Positions 25,084-33,151 of a DNA stretch of 45,441 nt are shown piece after piece. Position 1 is the first letter of the stretch. Each line of letters opens with the position of its first letter. The notes beneath the pieces were generated by a model. The model worked only from the letters and a program-made list of their open reading frames with translations, was not told where the DNA came from and made no database searches. The stretch comes from JBBQER01 sp052148155. GTDB lineage: Bacteria; Actinomycetota; Acidimicrobiia; IMCC26256; PALSA-610. A program made the position numbers and the translations under genes. Location: the NCBI GenBank assembly GCA_052148155.1, contig JBKQIY010000206.1, forward strand, positions 1 through 45,441, given 5' to 3'.

Positions 25084-25506
25084 ATGGCTCTGTCTGCACG
25101 CGACCTCGAAGTGGGCCAGACCTTCTCGGCGATCGTCGTCAAGGACCTCAAGCGCACCCAGATCGTGCAGTACGCGGGCGCGTCGGGCGACTACAACCCC
25201 CTGCACAGCGACGAAGTGTTCGCCACGCAGGTCGCCGGCTATCCGAGCGTCTTCGCGCACGGCATGTTGACGATGGGAATGACCAGCCGCATGGTGACCG
25301 ATCTCGTCGGCGACGGCCGGCTCGCCAGCTTCGGCGGCCGTTTCACGTCACAGGTCTTCCCCGGCGACGATCTGACGACGGTCGCAACCGTCGACGCTCT
25401 TCGTGAGGAAGCCAGCGAACCGCTCGTCGAATTGTCCCTCCACACGCTCAATCAAGACGGCGTCGAGGTGTTCGCCGGCTATGCGACAGCGCGGCTCGAC
25501 CCGTGA
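25084..25506 (+). CDS. MaoC-fold hydratase, catalytic HadB-like subunit
   Basis: 140 aa single hot-dog domain. YAGASGDYNPLHSDEVFA carries the full hydratase-2 motif with the catalytic Asp and His, followed by the FAHGMLTMGM segment. Catalyses syn hydration of 2-enoyl-CoA to (3R)-hydroxyacyl-CoA (or the reverse), presumably with the preceding subunit. There is one base between the upstream TGA and this ATG. Its stop overlaps the next GTG start. Confidence 0.92.
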   Translation: MALSARDLEVGQTFSAIVVKDLKRTQIVQYAGASGDYNPLHSDEVFATQVAGYPSVFAHGMLTMGMTSRMVTDLVGDGRLASFGGRFTSQVFPGDDLTTVATVDALREEASEPLVELSLHTLNQDGVEVFAGYATARLDP

Positions 25507-26288
25507 AGCTCGAAGGTCAGGTCGCGCTCGTGACCGGCGCGAGCCGCGGGATCGGCGAAGCGATCGCTCGTCGCTTCGCGGCCGAGGGCGCGGCCGTCGC
25601 CGTCTCGGCCCGAACCGTCGCTGAGGGGGACCATCGGTTCCCTGGGAGCATCACGACCACTGTGTCAGCGATCGAGCAGGCAGGTGGCCGCGCGATCGCC
25701 GTTGCAGCCGACCTCGCACGATCCGAAGATCGGCGTGCACTTGTGGAGACGGTCCAACGCGAGCTCGGCGCGATCGATGTGCTCGTGAACAACGCCGCCA
25801 TCACCTACTTCGAGCCCGCCGACACCTTTTCGGACCGCCACTTCGCGTTGATGTTTGAGGTCCAGGTGCGAGCTCCCTTCGAGCTCGCACAACTCGTCAT
25901 TCCCGGCATGCGTGCGGGCGGGCAAGGTTGGATCCTCAACATCTCCTCGGGCGCCGCACGCCATCCGGAGGGACCGCCTTTCAGTCGCCGTGTCCGTGGC
26001 GGCACCGTCTACGGCATGTGCAAGGCCGCGCTCGAGCGTTTCACATCGGGCCTTGCCGCCGAGATGTACGACGACCACATCGCAGTGAACGCGCTTTCGC
26101 CGTCGGGACTTGTGCCAACACCCGGAGTTGTGCACCACGGCCTCGATCGCGGCGTTCCTGAAGACGCGTTGGAACCGGTCGAAGTGATGGCCGAAGCCGC
26201 CCTTGCGTTGTGCAGCGGCGATCCGGTCTCGTTGACCGGTCGCGTCGCCTACGCCCGGCCGCTGCTCGCCGAGTTGACGTCGGACTGA
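25503..26288 (+). CDS. SDR family oxidoreductase
   Basis: 261 aa from GTG 25503, overlapping the previous stop (GTGA). Classical SDR with TGASRGIGEAIA (NAD(P) binding), NNAAITYFE, catalytic Ser in NISSGAAR and Tyr/Lys in YGMCKAAL. The segment SPSGLVPTPGVVHHG after the active site replaces the usual PG(W/A)xxT. It lacks the VVVNDLGG motif, so it belongs to a different SDR group from the gene at 23678. It is the last gene of the overlapped cluster A series, and probably a hydroxyacyl-CoA or ring-hydroxyl dehydrogenase. Substrate unknown. Confidence 0.9.
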   Translation: MKLEGQVALVTGASRGIGEAIARRFAAEGAAVAVSARTVAEGDHRFPGSITTTVSAIEQAGGRAIAVAADLARSEDRRALVETVQRELGAIDVLVNNAAITYFEPADTFSDRHFALMFEVQVRAPFELAQLVIPGMRAGGQGWILNISSGAARHPEGPPFSRRVRGGTVYGMCKAALERFTSGLAAEMYDDHIAVNALSPSGLVPTPGVVHHGLDRGVPEDALEPVEVMAEAALALCSGDPVSLTGRVAYARPLLAELTSD

Positions 26289-26313
26289 CCGTTCGGGTCG
26301 CGGTCAGTACGAT
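26285..26313 (+). promoter_or_regulatory. Promoter of HAD hydrolase gene, leaderless-type
   Basis: CTGACC (26285-26290), a 17-base spacer, TACGAT (26308-26313), then seven bases to GTG 26321. The spacing is near ideal, and the -35 overlaps the stop codon of the preceding SDR gene. It supports GTG 26321 as the start. Confidence 0.55.
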
Positions 26314-26320
26314 CGCGGGG

Positions 26321-26935
26321 GTGGCGTCCGGCGCAATCGACGTAGTGCTGTTTGACCTCGGAGGCGTCCTCGTCGAAATCGGTGGTGTCGCTCCCATGAT
26401 GGCCCTCGCTGGTATCGACAGCGCCGATGAGCTGTGGCGGCGCTGGCTCTCGTGCCGTTGGGTGCGCACCTTCGAGGGAGGGCGTTGCACCGCGGACGAC
26501 TTCGCGGCCGGAGTGATCAGCGACTGGGCCCTGTCAGTTGAGCCGCAGGCGTTCCTCGACGCCTTCCGGAACTGGCCCGTCGGTCTGCTCCCCGGTGCCG
26601 ACACCCTCGTGCAGCAGGTACGTCAGGCTGTGCCCACCGGATGCTTGAGCAACACCAACACGCTGCACTGGGAAGAACATTTCGCGCAATGGCCGATCTT
26701 CGATGCCTTCAACTTCCGGTTCTTGTCGTTCGAGCTCGGAGTCGTCAAGCCCGATCGGGAGTCGTTCGACCGCGTCGCCGACTTGCTCGGCCTAGCTCCT
26801 GGTCGTGTCCTGTTCCTGGACGACAACCTCATCAATGTCGAAGGCGCCGCTGCCGCTGGCTTCGTTGCCCGGCATGCCCGTGGGATCAACGAAGCGCGCG
26901 AGACGCTCGTCGCGGCCGGAATCATCGACGCGTAG
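26321..26935 (+). CDS. HAD-superfamily (subclass IA) hydrolase
   Basis: 204 aa. Motif I FDLGGVLVE (nucleophile Asp; the second Asp of DxD is Gly, as in many phosphatases of this branch), a helical cap of about 60 residues, motif II LSNTNTLHW, motif III Lys in GVVKPDRESF, and motif IV FLDDNLINVEGA. The catalytic set is otherwise complete. Likely a small-molecule phosphatase; substrate unknown. Start chosen at GTG 26321 from the leaderless promoter and because motif I begins nine residues later. The last codons and stop lie inside a 24-bp tandem repeat. Confidence 0.88.
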   Translation: MASGAIDVVLFDLGGVLVEIGGVAPMMALAGIDSADELWRRWLSCRWVRTFEGGRCTADDFAAGVISDWALSVEPQAFLDAFRNWPVGLLPGADTLVQQVRQAVPTGCLSNTNTLHWEEHFAQWPIFDAFNFRFLSFELGVVKPDRESFDRVADLLGLAPGRVLFLDDNLINVEGAAAAGFVARHARGINEARETLVAAGIIDA

Positions 26936-26978
26936 CGGTCCGGAATCATCGACGCGTAGCGGTCCGGAATCATCGACA
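26916..26978. repeat. 24-bp tandem repeat, 2.6 copies, spanning a stop codon
   Basis: The unit CCGGAATCATCGACGCGTAG plus CGGT occurs at 26916-26939 and 26940-26963, followed by a partial copy to about 26978. The first copy contains the last codons (AGIIDA) and TAG stop of the HAD gene. Because 24 is a multiple of three, each copy repeats the same coding end and stop. Confidence 0.9.
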
Positions 26979-27530
26979 CGCAAAACCTGGGACGCTGGGT
27001 GAGCCACGGAGCACACCCGCCCAGGCCGAGCTGCTCGGCTCGTCGAGCCGGTTTGGTCAGAATGCTCGATAGCGCTCCAAGACAGTTTCGCGAGGCGCGA
27101 CGGCCTCCGCGGTCGGATGCGCCACAGATCACGGGGGCGTCCTCGTCGGACAGTTCGGCCCCTCCATGACCGACATCGTCTGCGAAGAGTTGGCGCGGAA
27201 CGCGCTGCGCTGCCGGCTCGCCGGACCGGCCGGTTCGGTAAGCCCTGACCGACCGGCAATACCTCTCGATGTTGCGCAACCTCTACCCGCAAGCAGTCGA
27301 CGTCGCGATGGCAACCAACATCGGGTCGGGTCCCCGACGTCGCCGCACACCTCACGGGCGCTCGCGGCTCAGGCACATCAACGTGTCGATCGATTTCCGT
27401 GATCCGAACGCAGACCGCGAAGTGTGCGGAGGGAACGCTGCGTCGCGCGCGGCACCGACTGCGAAACCTGTTGGCGGTCATCGATCATTGCGGTCGTGGG
27501 ACAGGTCGCCGCCGCGCGCAGGTGGAAGGC
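26979..27530. other. 550-base gap between convergent genes
   Basis: Lies between the HAD gene and the minus-strand DUF2855 gene. Apart from the hairpin at 27036-27050, nothing was recognised; the open frames lack known domains and ribosome sites. It could hold decayed coding sequence, but no motif supports that. Confidence 0.4.
27036..27050. terminator. GC-rich hairpin downstream of HAD gene
   Basis: CGGCTCG-T-CGAGCCG, an almost perfect dyad followed by GTTTGG, about 100 bases beyond the HAD stop. Possible transcription terminator for cluster A; the T-run is poor. Confidence 0.35.
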
Positions 27531-28601
27531 TCAGAACGCGACGACGTGACCGATCCGGGGCGAGCTGCGACCGGCGAGGACTTCGAGCCAGACGTCGCGA
27601 AGCCCGGCCGGCCCGTCGTGTTCGACCACGTCGACCCATCCTTGCGCCGTCGGTGCGAACCGATGCCACGCCTGCGCGAAGCGCTGGTCCAGCACGTCGC
27701 GTCCCCAATCGCCGGTGCGTTTGCGCATCTGGTCAGGCGCAAAGAAGAAGGACGTGCGAGCGTCGCGTTGCGCCCCCGCCGCTGCTCGCTCTTGATGGGT
27801 GACACCGACGACGGTGTCGCGCACCAGTCGATCGCCGAGGTGCGCATACATGTTCGCGCGCAACTCGGCGCTACCAGCCAAGTCGAGGTACGCGGTTGGT
27901 GTCTCGGCGCGCAACTCCGAAATCGCGTCGTACGACACGACTCGGTCGTAGCACCCCAGCCGGCGCGTAAACTCGACGTTTCCCGGCGACGTGAGTCCGA
28001 TCACCTCTGGGCCCTTCCCCTGCAACAAAAACGCGGCGCTGTACGCCGTTTTGGACGATGCCGACGACATCGCGAGGACCGTCGCGCCGAAGAACGCGTT
28101 GTCTTCCAGCTGGTCGGCCAGCATGAACGACGTGAAGAACAGCGGGCGGAACAGAATCAACAGGTCCTCGCGACCGGCCTCGTACGCGGCATCAGTCGTC
28201 GTGAGAACGTAGTTGTTGTACGGCGACGGCAGCGAGGCACGATGTTCACTCGCGTCGCGGAATCCGCGAGCGTCGACGCGGCCGGGCCGCACCACGAGGT
28301 GACTCGCGGACGGAAAGTACCCGTAGACGCGACTGCCGACTTCCACGCCCTCGGTCGCCGACGCGACGACATCCCCGAAGCCCCATAGGGGCACCAACCC
28401 CCAGCCCGGCCCGGTCGGGAAGAAGTCCCAGTAGTGCATCACGTCGCCCAACAGCGCGTAGGTGACGTTGTTGGCCGTCACGCCGACGCGGTCAACGAGC
28501 ACCACAGCCTCGCCGTCGCCGGGCTCCGGGAGGGTTTTATCGAACAGCTCTGTGCGCGACAGATCGTCACGACGGACCGCCAGGCTCCAACCGCGCGTCA
28601 T
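27531..28601 (-). CDS. DUF2855 family protein
   Basis: 356 aa, ATG 28601 overlapping the upstream SDR stop by four bases. It matches the DUF2855 pattern as I know it: an N-terminal part resembling the GroES-like half of medium-chain dehydrogenases (VGVTANNVTYALLGD, FPTGPGWGLVPLWGFGDV), GSRVYGYFP, then the family core SPYNNYVLT and a Rossmann-like half with AMSSASSKTAYSAAFLL and GLTSPGNVEF. Biochemical function is not established. It is usually found next to SDR genes in actinobacterial and proteobacterial lipid-type operons, as here. Last gene of the minus-strand SRPBCC-SDR-DUF2855 series. Confidence 0.88.
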   Translation of the reverse strand: MTRGWSLAVRRDDLSRTELFDKTLPEPGDGEAVVLVDRVGVTANNVTYALLGDVMHYWDFFPTGPGWGLVPLWGFGDVVASATEGVEVGSRVYGYFPSASHLVVRPGRVDARGFRDASEHRASLPSPYNNYVLTTTDAAYEAGREDLLILFRPLFFTSFMLADQLEDNAFFGATVLAMSSASSKTAYSAAFLLQGKGPEVIGLTSPGNVEFTRRLGCYDRVVSYDAISELRAETPTAYLDLAGSAELRANMYAHLGDRLVRDTVVGVTHQERAAAGAQRDARTSFFFAPDQMRKRTGDWGRDVLDQRFAQAWHRFAPTAQGWVDVVEHDGPAGLRDVWLEVLAGRSSPRIGHVVAF

Positions 28602-29503
28602 GAGGTGGTGGGCGGTGCAAGCGACGCGAGGATCTCTTCGGCGATCTGCACCGTCGAGGGAAGCCCCGGCACCTCCACGTCGATCCTGGGATTGACACCT
28701 TCGGCAATGTCGTGCCACCGCTGCACCGCGAGCTCGACGAACTCGGGATGCGGAAGCACCCAGAAACGGTCCGATTGGACCGCGTCGGCGACGAGGTCGG
28801 CCACCGCCGCGGGCGGCATGCCCTCGTCGATCACACGCCGCACATGGCCAAGCACGATGTCGGAGCCGATCGCGCGCGGCGGTTCCTCGCCGAGGTCTTC
28901 CGGCCAGTTGCGCTCAGCGTCGAGAATGTTGGTACGGACCCAGCCTGGGCAGAGCACACTCACCCCGATCGCAAGTCCTGACTGACGCATCGCGAGGTAC
29001 AGGTCTTCGGTGAGCGCCACGACCGCATGCTTGGTGGCGTCGTACGCCGCGCCGAAGCCCGGGAGCAGGCCTGCAATGCTCGCGGTGTTGACGATATGGC
29101 CCTCTCCTTGCGCGGCGAGTACCGGCAGAAACGCGCGTACGCCGTGGATCACGCCCCAGAGGTTGACGCCGAACACCCATTGCCAGGCGGAAACCGGCCC
29201 GAACCACGCGTCCGACTGCGAGACGACCCCCGCGTTGTTGCAGACGACGTGCACGGCACCGAAGCGGTCGGTTGCCGCCGCCGCGAGCGCCAGCACCGAA
29301 GCCTCGTTGCTGACATCGGTGCGTACCGTGACGAAGTCCACGCCCCTTGCGCCGATCCGTTCAGCCGCAACGGCCAGGCCCGACTCGTCGACGTCGGCGA
29401 GCACCACGTGCATGCCCGCAGCCGCGAACCGGTCCGCCAACGCGAAACCGATCCCGGACGCCGCGCCCGTCACCACTGCAACCTTGCCTGCATCGAGGTG
29501 CAT
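28598..29503 (-). CDS. SDR family oxidoreductase
   Basis: 301 aa with a strong Shine-Dalgarno (GAAGGAG) before ATG 29503. TGAASGIGFALA nucleotide site, an acidic residue after beta-2 (LADVDE) that suggests NAD, NNAGVVSQ, catalytic Ser in NTASIAG, and Tyr/Lys in YDATKHAV. A long C-terminal part beyond the PGWVRT segment carries EGMPPAAVADLVADAV, typical of the larger SDR6-like actinobacterial proteins. It forms an operon with DUF2855 (overlap) and SRPBCC (15-base gap). Substrate unknown. Confidence 0.92.
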   Translation of the reverse strand: MHLDAGKVAVVTGAASGIGFALADRFAAAGMHVVLADVDESGLAVAAERIGARGVDFVTVRTDVSNEASVLALAAAATDRFGAVHVVCNNAGVVSQSDAWFGPVSAWQWVFGVNLWGVIHGVRAFLPVLAAQGEGHIVNTASIAGLLPGFGAAYDATKHAVVALTEDLYLAMRQSGLAIGVSVLCPGWVRTNILDAERNWPEDLGEEPPRAIGSDIVLGHVRRVIDEGMPPAAVADLVADAVQSDRFWVLPHPEFVELAVQRWHDIAEGVNPRIDVEVPGLPSTVQIAEEILASLAPPTTS

Positions 29504-29518
29504 TTCCCCGCTCCTTCG

Positions 29519-30001
29519 TCAGTCGGCGGTCCCGGCGCCGTTGGCGGACTCTGCGGCGGCCTTGAGGCGTTCGAGGGTCTGGGCCATTCCCGCCTGATTG
29601 TGTGCGACGCGATCCCCGACGCCGCTCACCGGCTTGCCGAGCGCTTTCGCGATGCGGCCGCGCTCGTCGATCCAGGTCTCGGTGATCCGGCATCCGGTTG
29701 CGGTCGACTCGAACGCGTAGCGCCACTCGGCGACCTTGAAACCCGCCGCGGTGACACGAAAGGAGAGCAGATGGCCTGGCTGCACGTCGACAATCGTCGC
29801 ACGTGTGTTCCATTTCTTGTTCCCATTGCGGTTCGTGCCCCGGAACTTCGCGCCGGGTTGCGGGCCTGAGGAGCTGCCGAGCCACTCGGCGCCCTCGTTT
29901 TCGGGCGACCATTCGCCCATCCGAGTCACGTCCGAGATCATCGCCCAGACCTGCTCGACCGGGGCGGCGATCTCCCGGGTCACGCTCACCTGGTCAGTCA
30001 T
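29519..30001 (-). CDS. SRPBCC family (polyketide cyclase/START-like) protein
   Basis: 160 aa. Helix-grip fold indicated by the start VTREIAAPVEQVWAMISD, then RMGEWSPENEGAEW, PGAKFRG, VQPGHLLSFRVT and EWRYAFESTATGCRITETW. Such proteins bind hydrophobic ligands such as sterols or polyketides in a central cavity, and some are cyclases. ATG 30001 follows an in-frame stop; an AAAGGAGG sequence lies about 45 bases upstream, too far to act for this start. First gene of the SRPBCC-SDR-DUF2855 series. Confidence 0.9.
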   Translation of the reverse strand: MTDQVSVTREIAAPVEQVWAMISDVTRMGEWSPENEGAEWLGSSSGPQPGAKFRGTNRNGNKKWNTRATIVDVQPGHLLSFRVTAAGFKVAEWRYAFESTATGCRITETWIDERGRIAKALGKPVSGVGDRVAHNQAGMAQTLERLKAAAESANGAGTAD

Positions 30002-30113
30002 TGGTCGTCAGGGACGCGGTGCTCGTGGTCCGAGTCCGGTCCCCATCCTCCTTTCACACCGTGCGTGCGTTCGTCCCGCATGCGTTCGATCGGGCCACGA
30101 CGCTATCGGAGCT

Positions 30114-30476
30114 TCAGCCCAGGCAGAACTCGTTCCCCTCGGGATCGCACATCGTCACCCATCGGGTTCCGTTGCCGGTACGCCATTGCGGCGCCCCTCC
30201 TGGGTCTACGAGCGAAGCGCCGAGGGCGACGAGCCGCTCGATTTCCGCGTCGGGCGCCCGCGACGCAAGATCGACGTGCACACGGTTCTTCGACGTTTTC
30301 GGCTCCGGAACCTGGAAGAAGAGGATGTGTCGTACGCCGCGCTGATCAGGGGCCCGCAGCCGCACGTAGTCGTCGCGTTCCTCGGCGATCGGGTAGCCGG
30401 TCACCTCGGACCAGAATCGCGCCAGTGTCTGGGGGTCCGCGCAATCGAACGTCACGTTCAAGATAAACGACGTCAC
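30114..30476 (-). CDS. VOC (glyoxalase/bleomycin-resistance) family protein
   Basis: 120 aa from GTG 30476; a much longer open frame exists upstream but the domain begins at TSFILNVTFDCADP. One VOC module pair is visible: ADPQTLARFWSEVTGYP, then NRVHVDL with a likely metal-ligand His, LGASLV and DPEGNEFCLG with a Glu ligand. The glyoxalase_6-like subgroup mostly contains proteins of unknown substrate. About 110 bases separate it from the SRPBCC gene, so membership in that operon is possible. Confidence 0.85.
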   Translation of the reverse strand: MTSFILNVTFDCADPQTLARFWSEVTGYPIAEERDDYVRLRAPDQRGVRHILFFQVPEPKTSKNRVHVDLASRAPDAEIERLVALGASLVDPGGAPQWRTGNGTRWVTMCDPEGNEFCLG

Positions 30477-30638
30477 CGCGCGAGTCTCGCGCGCGGATCG
30501 CAGACGCGCGTCGCGTCGTATGCCGGACGTCTCGCAGTGAAGACACCTCCGCGCTCGGTTGAACTCTTCGGCGCCTGGAGGAGCCGCGCGCCTCGAATCC
30601 AGGCCTCGCCGAATCTTCTGGGCGCTCGAGCACGCCGG

Positions 30639-30644
30639 TAGGGT
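30639..30644 (+). promoter_or_regulatory. -10 box of cluster B
   Basis: TAGGGT followed by GACTGC, 34 bases before GTG 30678, giving a leader of about 27 bases that includes the GAAGGAG ribosome site. It resembles the TACGGTGAC box before the cluster C SDR (38266). No clear -35. Confidence 0.35.
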
Positions 30645-30677
30645 GACTGCTTCGGTTTCCATGAAGGAGCACAACAC

Positions 30678-31586
30678 GTGTCCGGCATCTGCGATGGTCG
30701 TATCGTCATCGTCACCGGAGCCGCGCGCGGCATCGGTCGAGAGCACGCGTTGGCATTCGCGCGTGAGGGAGGACGCGTCGTCGTCAACGATCTCGGCGTC
30801 GCTCGCGACGGCACGGGCGCCGATCACGGCCCCGCCCAGCTCGTGGTCGATGAGATCGCCGCGGCGGGCGGCGAAGCGATCGCCAACACCGACGACATCG
30901 CGGACTGGGACGGCGCTCGCCGGCTCGTCCGGAGCGCGATCGACACGTTCGGTGGGCTCGATGTGCTGGTAAACAACGCGGGCTTCCTGCGCGACCGCAT
31001 GGTGTTCACCACCGGCGAAGACGAGTGGGACGCAGTGATTCGCGTACACCTCAAAGGGCATTTCGCGACCACCCGCCACGCGACCGAATGGTGGCGTTCG
31101 CAGGCGAAGGGAGGCGCCGACATCGACGCTCGGATCGTGAACACGTCGTCCGGCGCAGGGCTGATGGGCGCCGTCGGCCAAGGCGCGTACGCAGCGGCCA
31201 AGGCCGGCATCGCGGCGCTCACGCTCGTAGAAGCCGCGGAGATGACCCGCTACGGCGTAACCGCCAATGCGATCGCGCCCGCGGCGCGTACACGGATGAC
31301 CGAAGACGTGTTCCGCGAGCAGATGCAAGCCCCCGACTCCGGCTTCGATCCCAATGATCCTGCCAACATTTCCCCACTCGTCGTCTGGCTCGGCAGTGCC
31401 GAGTCACGCGCCGTGACCGGTCGCGTCTTCGAGGTCGAAGGCGGCATGATCTCGGTGGCCGACGGGTGGCAACACGGACCCCGAGTCGACCGTGGTGCGC
31501 GTTGGGAACCGGCCGAGGTCGGCACAGCGGTTCGCGAGTTGCTCGCGAAGGCTCCGCCGCCCGCGCCCGTCTACGGCACGTCATGA
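30678..31586 (+). CDS. SDR, 17beta-HSD4/(3R)-hydroxyacyl-CoA dehydrogenase-like
   Basis: 302 aa from GTG 30678 with GAAGGAG eight bases upstream. Close paralogue of the SDR at 23678: the same MSGICDGR start, TGAARGIGREHA, VVVNDLG, FLRDRM, VIRVHLKGHF, catalytic Ser in NTSSGAG and Tyr/Lys in AYAAAKAG, ANAIAPAARTRMTED. Predicted 3-hydroxyacyl-CoA dehydrogenase. First gene of cluster B, overlapping the synthetase gene by ATGA. Confidence 0.92.
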   Translation: MSGICDGRIVIVTGAARGIGREHALAFAREGGRVVVNDLGVARDGTGADHGPAQLVVDEIAAAGGEAIANTDDIADWDGARRLVRSAIDTFGGLDVLVNNAGFLRDRMVFTTGEDEWDAVIRVHLKGHFATTRHATEWWRSQAKGGADIDARIVNTSSGAGLMGAVGQGAYAAAKAGIAALTLVEAAEMTRYGVTANAIAPAARTRMTEDVFREQMQAPDSGFDPNDPANISPLVVWLGSAESRAVTGRVFEVEGGMISVADGWQHGPRVDRGARWEPAEVGTAVRELLAKAPPPAPVYGTS

Positions 31587-33151
31587 CCGGCTTGCATTTC
31601 GCGCCGCCCGAGGTGCAAGCCCGGTGGCGCGCGCTCGGGGTGTGGACCGACGAGACGCTGCTGGATCGATTGGCGCGCGTCGATGGCGCAAGCCTCGCGA
31701 TCGTTGACCGCGACACGCGCCTCACGGTCGACGACGTGCGCAGGTCCGCGGCGGCGCTCGCCGGCGCGCTTTGGGAGATCGGCGTCCGGCCCGGAACGGT
31801 TGTCGCCTGGCAACTTCCCAACTGGTGGGAGGGAGTCGTGCTCTGTTGGGCCGCGTGGCGGTGCGGTGCCGTCGTCAGTCCGATCACACCGAACCTGCGC
31901 GCGAGGGAGGTCGAATTCATCCTCGGACAGTGCAAGGCGAGTGTCGTCGTGGTCCCGCACGAGTTCCGGGGCACCGACTATCCGGCGCTGGTACGCGACA
32001 CAGGGTTCGCGGGAATCGTGATCGAAGTGCGTGGCGTCACACCACTGCCCACGTCGACCGTTCCCGCACCGGTCGTCGAAGTCTGCGTCGGCGACCCGGC
32101 GGTGATCCTGTGGACGTCCGGGACGACCTCCGAGCCGAAGGGCGTCGTACACACCCACCAGAGCCTGCGCGTCGAGGCCGACACGATCGCGGCCGCGCAC
32201 GACATGCGCGCTGGCGAATCGCTGCTCCTGCCGATGCCGATCACGCACGTCGCCGGACTCACATACGGTGTGCTTCTGCCGGTCACGTCGGCGATCACTG
32301 CAGTGCTCATGGACACCTGGGATGCTGCCCTCGCGCTCGAAGTCGTCGAGCGCGAGGGCGTTGCCGTGATGATCAGCACGCCCATATTCATGCGCACGAT
32401 GATCGACGATCCGATGTTCGAAGATGCCGACCGGTCGTCGGTCCGTCTCTTCTCGTTGGGCGGTGCGGGCGTCGCGCCGGCAATGGTGCGCGAGGGCGCA
32501 CACGCATTCGGCTGCTGGTGCAAGCGCACATACGGCTCAACCGAGTACCCGACGCTCACCACCGGCCGGCTCGGCGACGACCCTGAACGCGACGCAACCA
32601 CCGACGGCTGCCTCATCGGTCGGGCCGAGCTACGCATCGTCGACCCCGAAACGCTCATCGACGTGCAGCCGGGCGCGGCCGGCGAGCTCCTCGTGCGCGG
32701 ACCCGAGATGTTCGTCGGCTACCTCGACGCTGGCCTCGACGACGAGGCCTTCACACCTGGCGGCTGGTTCCGAACGGGCGACCTCGCTCGGTTCAGCGGC
32801 GAACACCTCACCATCGTCGACCGCTTGAAGGACGTGATCATCCGCGGAGGCGAAAACATCTCCGCGCAGGAAGTCGAAGCTGTCCTCGTCACCCATGCGG
32901 CCGTCATCGAGGCCGCATGCGTCGCCTCGCCCGACCCGGTCATGGGCGAAGAAGTGTGCGCGTTCGTCGTCGCATCCGCCGACGCCGAACCGACCTTGGC
33001 GGAATTGCGAGCACATCTCGTCGCACAGGGCTTAGCCCGTTTCAAGCTTCCCTCTCGCCTGGAACTGCGACGCGAACTCCCCCGCACTGCGAGCGGAAAG
33101 GTACAGAAAGCGCCGCTACGAGCAGAGCTGAGCGCGGACCGCGCCCGATGA
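31583..33151 (+). CDS. Acyl-CoA synthetase / AMP-dependent ligase
   Basis: 522 aa. ATG 31583 overlaps the SDR stop. Motifs: ILWTSGTTSEPKGVVHTHQ (P-loop), TYGSTEYP (A5), WFRTGDLARF, IVDRLKDVIIRGGENIS (A8 hinge) and RTASGKVQKAPLR with the catalytic Lys. Complete and standard length. It should activate the acid handled by cluster B. It differs clearly from the cluster A ligase at 22128, so the two are not recent duplicates. Confidence 0.94.
   Translation: MTGLHFAPPEVQARWRALGVWTDETLLDRLARVDGASLAIVDRDTRLTVDDVRRSAAALAGALWEIGVRPGTVVAWQLPNWWEGVVLCWAAWRCGAVVSPITPNLRAREVEFILGQCKASVVVVPHEFRGTDYPALVRDTGFAGIVIEVRGVTPLPTSTVPAPVVEVCVGDPAVILWTSGTTSEPKGVVHTHQSLRVEADTIAAAHDMRAGESLLLPMPITHVAGLTYGVLLPVTSAITAVLMDTWDAALALEVVEREGVAVMISTPIFMRTMIDDPMFEDADRSSVRLFSLGGAGVAPAMVREGAHAFGCWCKRTYGSTEYPTLTTGRLGDDPERDATTDGCLIGRAELRIVDPETLIDVQPGAAGELLVRGPEMFVGYLDAGLDDEAFTPGGWFRTGDLARFSGEHLTIVDRLKDVIIRGGENISAQEVEAVLVTHAAVIEAACVASPDPVMGEEVCAFVVASADAEPTLAELRAHLVAQGLARFKLPSRLELRRELPRTASGKVQKAPLRAELSADRAR

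Noticed and set aside
27160..27530. Possible decayed coding sequence in the gap after the HAD gene
   Set aside because: Frames such as the one containing LRNLYPQAVDVAMATNIGSG look protein-like for a short stretch, but no family could be recognised and stops or low-complexity sequence surround it.
30020..30052. Strong AAAGGAGG ribosome site followed at once by ATG on the minus strand, opening a 12-codon frame before the SRPBCC gene
   Set aside because: Zero spacing between the ribosome site and ATG makes it a poor start, and the peptide has no support; probably a chance purine run in the leader.
30114..31328. 404-codon version of the VOC protein
   Set aside because: The first 280 residues are antisense to the cluster B SDR; only the last 120 residues form a domain, starting at GTG 30476.
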